From NCBI GenBank assembly GCA_946409855.1, contig CAMJXZ010000191.1:1-6575 (forward strand): a stretch of 6,575 nt of DNA. The letters are read 5' to 3'. Position 1 is the stretch's first letter; every line of letters begins with the position of its first letter. The stretch is from an uncultured Clostridia bacterium (GTDB lineage: Bacteria > Bacillota > Clostridia > Christensenellales > Aristaeellaceae). Under the pieces are notes generated by a model. The model worked only from the letters and a program-made list of their open reading frames with translations. It did no database searches and was not told the DNA's origin. Positions 4,304 through 6,575 of this stretch are shown here, one piece after another. The position numbers were made by a program, and so were the translations under genes.

Positions 4304-6016
4304 ATGGAAAAGCGGAAGGAAAAGAAACAGAATATCGTTCCCGGCGGCATTATCGACTATGTGTTCTGGCGCGGAGATCTTTCGTTTGAGGTTTCTCCCT
4401 GGACGGAGGTGGACGGGGTCATCGCCGCCGTGATTTCCTACGCCAACTTCGGCGAAAACGAGCTGGTGTTCGGCAGCGGGCAGACCCTCCGGCTGGGCAG
4501 CCTGGCCGAAGGAGACCTGCTGGCCCGCCTGCCCCAGGAAGGGCTCGGCGACTCCGCAGAGATCCGCGATCAGTTTCTGACGGATCTGGCCAAAAGCGAG
4601 CGCTTCCGGAACATCGTGATCCTGGACCAGGTAAACGACGTGGATACCGGCCGCGATATCCAGTTTTCCGCCATGACCATGGACGTGCCGGGCGTGGGCA
4701 CCGTGATTGCCTTCCGGGGCACGGATCCAACCCTCGTGGGCTGGAAGGAAGACTTTATGATGAGCTACATGACGCCGGTTCCCTCCCAGTCGGCGGCGAT
4801 CGGTTATCTGGCCAAAGCCGCCGCCCAAACGGCCGGGCCGATCATCCTGGCCGGGCACAGCAAGGGCGGGAACCTCGCGCTGTACGCCGCCGCGCACACC
4901 GCGCCGGAGATCCAGGACAGGCTCCGGATCATCTATTCCTTCGACGGCCCGGGGCTGGACGACGAGACCATCACTTCGGAAGGCTACCGGCGCATCGAGT
5001 CGGTGATCCATTCCGTCGTTCCCCGCGGCTCCATCGTAGGGCTGCTGATGAATTACCATCCCGTGTACCGGATCGTCAAGTCCAAATCCTTCTCCATTCT
5101 CCAGCACGACCTGTTCAACTGGCAGCTCGTCGGCCGGAATTTCCTGGAGGAAAAGAGCATTTCCGAAGGGGCCAGGATCATGGACCGGACCGTACACGAA
5201 TTGCTGAATTCCTGTACGCGCGAACAGCGGGAAATATTCGTCACGTATGTGTTTTCTCTGCTGGAGAAAAAGGGCAAAGAAAGCGGGCAGGCCGACGAGC
5301 AGCTGAAAAAAGCGGACGACAACACCAAAAAAATGATCCAGTCCATGATCAACCGGCTGCTGTCCATCCACGCAGGCAATTCCTGGGACATCAGCATACG
5401 CAGGCCCCTGCTCCGGGCGGCGGAAGAGATGCGCCTTAAACTGAAGGGACGGGACAGCGATTATCTTCAGTCCGACGTGATCACCATCGACAACCACGGA
5501 AAAGGGTTTGACGAGGCGGCCGCGCAGGCGGAAAAAGCGGCGCAGGAAGGCGGACTGAATCACAAGGACGCCCTGCGCCTGATGCTGCTCACCGAGGAAA
5601 TGCTGAGCATGGCCAGCATCGTCACCGGCGAAATGAGCGCCGATTTCTGGGTGGAGCACACGCTTCAATCCTATGAACTCCATCTGGCCGCCCGGACGGA
5701 CCTGAGCAGGAAGAAGAAGAAAAAGCTGAAATCCTCCTTCCGGAGCAAAAAAGGCGGGAAAGCCGGGAGTTTCCTGGAAAAGCTGCGCGGCGTCTTTGAA
5801 CACGCGATGGCTTCCGAGGACGATGAAGTCTGCTTCGACCTGGCCGCCGGGCTGGACCGGATGAGCAATGAACCGTGGGAGGGCTTTGAGCAGTCTGTCC
5901 TGCTGCACCTGGCGGACGGCGTCCGCATCGCCATCCTCGGCAAAGAAGTCCGCATGACCGTCCGGAAGGATTTCACGCGGAAACCGGACGAACAGGAAGA
6001 AGGCGAACCAAAATGA
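4304..6016 (+). CDS. Mbeg1-like (DUF2974) serine alpha/beta hydrolase with a C-terminal GHKL-like domain
   Basis: The 570-residue product (ATG 4304) starts with an alpha/beta-hydrolase resembling Mbeg1-like/DUF2974 proteins. FRGTD (residues 137-141) is lipase-like. AGHSKGGNLALYAA carries the nucleophile elbow with Ser186. FDGPG (213-217) and LQHDLFNW (267-274) are likely to supply the acidic residue and the His, probably His268. This implies an ester or lipid hydrolase, substrate unknown. A charged Lys/Glu-rich segment (about 320-345) leads to a second region (about 390-555). There ITIDNHGKGF, DALRLMLLTEEMLSM (about 423-436) and FWVEHTLQSYELHLAARTD recall the N-box helix and strands of GHKL/anti-sigma kinase folds. 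The usual catalytic Asn is replaced, as LTEEMLSM has Met there. That second assignment is tentative. No signal peptide or membrane helix is seen. The stop overlaps the Nudix start (ATGA), so the two proteins are probably co-produced. Confidence 0.85.
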   Translation: MEKRKEKKQNIVPGGIIDYVFWRGDLSFEVSPWTEVDGVIAAVISYANFGENELVFGSGQTLRLGSLAEGDLLARLPQEGLGDSAEIRDQFLTDLAKSERFRNIVILDQVNDVDTGRDIQFSAMTMDVPGVGTVIAFRGTDPTLVGWKEDFMMSYMTPVPSQSAAIGYLAKAAAQTAGPIILAGHSKGGNLALYAAAHTAPEIQDRLRIIYSFDGPGLDDETITSEGYRRIESVIHSVVPRGSIVGLLMNYHPVYRIVKSKSFSILQHDLFNWQLVGRNFLEEKSISEGARIMDRTVHELLNSCTREQREIFVTYVFSLLEKKGKESGQADEQLKKADDNTKKMIQSMINRLLSIHAGNSWDISIRRPLLRAAEEMRLKLKGRDSDYLQSDVITIDNHGKGFDEAAAQAEKAAQEGGLNHKDALRLMLLTEEMLSMASIVTGEMSADFWVEHTLQSYELHLAARTDLSRKKKKKLKSSFRSKKGGKAGSFLEKLRGVFEHAMASEDDEVCFDLAAGLDRMSNEPWEGFEQSVLLHLADGVRIAILGKEVRMTVRKDFTRKPDEQEEGEPK

Positions 6017-6477
6017 AATGGGAAAAATCCTGCGGGGCCGTCGTGTTCACCAAAGCGCGCGGGGAAACCCTGTTCGTGATCGTCCAGGAGCAGGCTGGGG
6101 CGTACAGCTTTCCGAAGGGACACATGGAAGGCGATGAGACGGAAATGGAAACCGCCCGCCGGGAGGTCTTCGAAGAAACCGGCCTCACGCCCCGCTTTCT
6201 CCCCGGCTTCCGGGAAACGGACGAGTACGACTTGCGGGAAAAGCCGGGCACCCGCAAGCGGGTGGTCTATTTCCTGGCGGACTGCGGAACCGCGGCCCCC
6301 GTCCCCCAGCCGGGAGAGATCCGGAGGATCCTGCTGCTGCCCGCCGGGGAAGCCGCCGCCTGCTTTGAGCATCCGGGCACCCGGGCGGTGCTGGCCGCCG
6401 CCTGCCGTTATCTTTCCGCGCGGCCGGACGGCACGCCTTCGGCCCCCGGCGCGGATGTCCCCGCTCCGGACGCCTGA
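6013..6477 (+). CDS. Nudix hydrolase, Ap4A-hydrolase-like
   Basis: The 154-residue product contains a complete Nudix box, G-x5-E-x7-R-E-x2-E-E-x-G-L, at residues 36-58 (Gly36, Glu42, Arg50-Glu51, Glu54-Glu55, Gly57). The metal-binding glutamates are all present. The preceding WEKSCGAVVF and YSFPKGHME, together with the box, resemble diadenosine tetraphosphate hydrolases, so a dinucleoside polyphosphate or another nucleoside diphosphate derivative is the expected substrate. The exact substrate cannot be read. The last 25 or so residues are Pro/Ala/Gly-rich and probably disordered, beyond the usual domain. The start ATG 6013-6015 overlaps the hydrolase stop, with a weak AAGG at 6000-6003, pointing to translational coupling. 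There is no convincing terminator; a hairpin at 6485-6515 lacks a T-run. Confidence 0.92.
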   Translation: MKWEKSCGAVVFTKARGETLFVIVQEQAGAYSFPKGHMEGDETEMETARREVFEETGLTPRFLPGFRETDEYDLREKPGTRKRVVYFLADCGTAAPVPQPGEIRRILLLPAGEAAACFEHPGTRAVLAAACRYLSARPDGTPSAPGADVPAPDA

Positions 6478-6484
6478 AGAACGC

Positions 6485-6515
6485 AGGCCGGAGCGTATCC
6501 CCGGATAACCGGCCT
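6485..6515. other. Hairpin between the Nudix gene and the intron end
   Basis: AGGCCGG (6485-6491) pairs with CCGGCCT (6509-6515), and TATC (6496-6499) with GATA (6504-6507) forms an upper stem. It begins eight bases after the Nudix stop. There is no T-run on the + strand, so it is not a standard terminator as it stands. It lies seven bases from the proposed intron boundary and may be the remains of a terminator or part of the intron target. Confidence 0.5.
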
Positions 6516-6521
6516 CCGCTA

Positions 6522-6575
6522 ATCGGGTAGGAGGGGGTGGCTAACCCCCGTCCTCCCACACCACCGCTCATGCGG
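6522..6575 (-). mobile_element. 3' end of a group II intron (domain VI and part of domain V), truncated by the window edge
   Basis: Read on the minus strand, GGG-AGGA-C-GGGGGT (6557-6544), a TAGCC loop, then ACCCCC-TCCT-A-CCC-GAT (6538-6522) forms a long hairpin. A single adenosine (6528) is bulged between the TCCT and CCC arms. It lies seven nucleotides from the end of GAT, exactly where the branch-point A of group II intron domain VI should be, and the end AT fits the AY 3' consensus. Just upstream, CGGTGGTGTGG (6566-6556) resembles the 3' strand of domain V in bacterial introns with an AACCGCC-type 5' strand. The rest of domain V, the reverse transcriptase and the 5' end would lie beyond 6575. 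The 3' exon side would be TAGCGGAGG (6521-6513). The assignment rests on secondary structure and remembered family sequence. Confidence 0.65.

Noticed and set aside
4250..5908. 552-codon open frame on the minus strand opposite the hydrolase gene
   Set aside because: It lies antisense to a gene with clear motifs, a promoter and a ribosome binding site. Such long antisense frames are common in GC-rich DNA, and its product shows no recognisable domain.

Overview
The window looks like chromosomal DNA from a GC-rich (roughly 60 %) Gram-positive bacterium, most likely an anaerobic clostridial-type Firmicute. The clues are strong AGGAG-type ribosome binding sites, near-consensus vegetative promoters, C/G-ending codons, and families common in that group (bPH_1-type PH domain, Mbeg1-like hydrolase). 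This placement is inferred from the genes, not from a marker gene.

Left part (1-1514, + strand). The tail of an unidentified gene (2-109) is followed by a clear promoter (TTGACT-17-TATAAT, 232-260). It drives three genes: a bacterial PH-domain protein (300-683), a small protein with a four-cysteine zinc-ribbon-like motif (700-1149), and a GlsB/YeaQ-type three-helix membrane protein (1226-1468). The unit ends at a terminator (1478-1514), back to back with a strong minus-strand terminator (1521-1560).

Middle (1521-4218, - strand). Read right to left: an extended -10 promoter (4190-4218), a leader of about 165 nt with four predicted hairpins, and a PglC-like phosphoglycosyl transferase that starts glycan assembly on a polyprenyl phosphate (3392-4015). 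Then comes a roughly 290-bp non-coding block of consecutive inverted repeats (3103-3392), a GNAT acetyltransferase (2581-3048) and a compact DegT/DnrJ/EryC1/StrS-type PLP aminotransferase (1597-2520). Aminotransferase, acetyltransferase and phosphoglycosyl transferase together would suit a small module that makes and attaches an acetamido sugar, but the substrate cannot be read from sequence.

Right part (4241-6575, + strand). A divergent extended -10 promoter (4241-4269) drives a 570-residue protein joining an Mbeg1-like serine alpha/beta hydrolase to a C-terminal domain that may be a degenerate GHKL/anti-sigma-like fold (4304-6016). It is translationally coupled through an ATGA overlap to a Nudix hydrolase of Ap4A-hydrolase type (6013-6477). 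The last 54 bases (6522-6575) look like the 3' end of a minus-strand group II intron: a domain VI hairpin with a bulged adenosine 7 nt from the proposed splice site, next to part of domain V. The rest of the intron lies outside the window.

The least explained features are the hairpin array, the perfect 13-bp inverted repeat holding both divergent -10 boxes, the hydrolase/GHKL-like fusion, and the intron edge.
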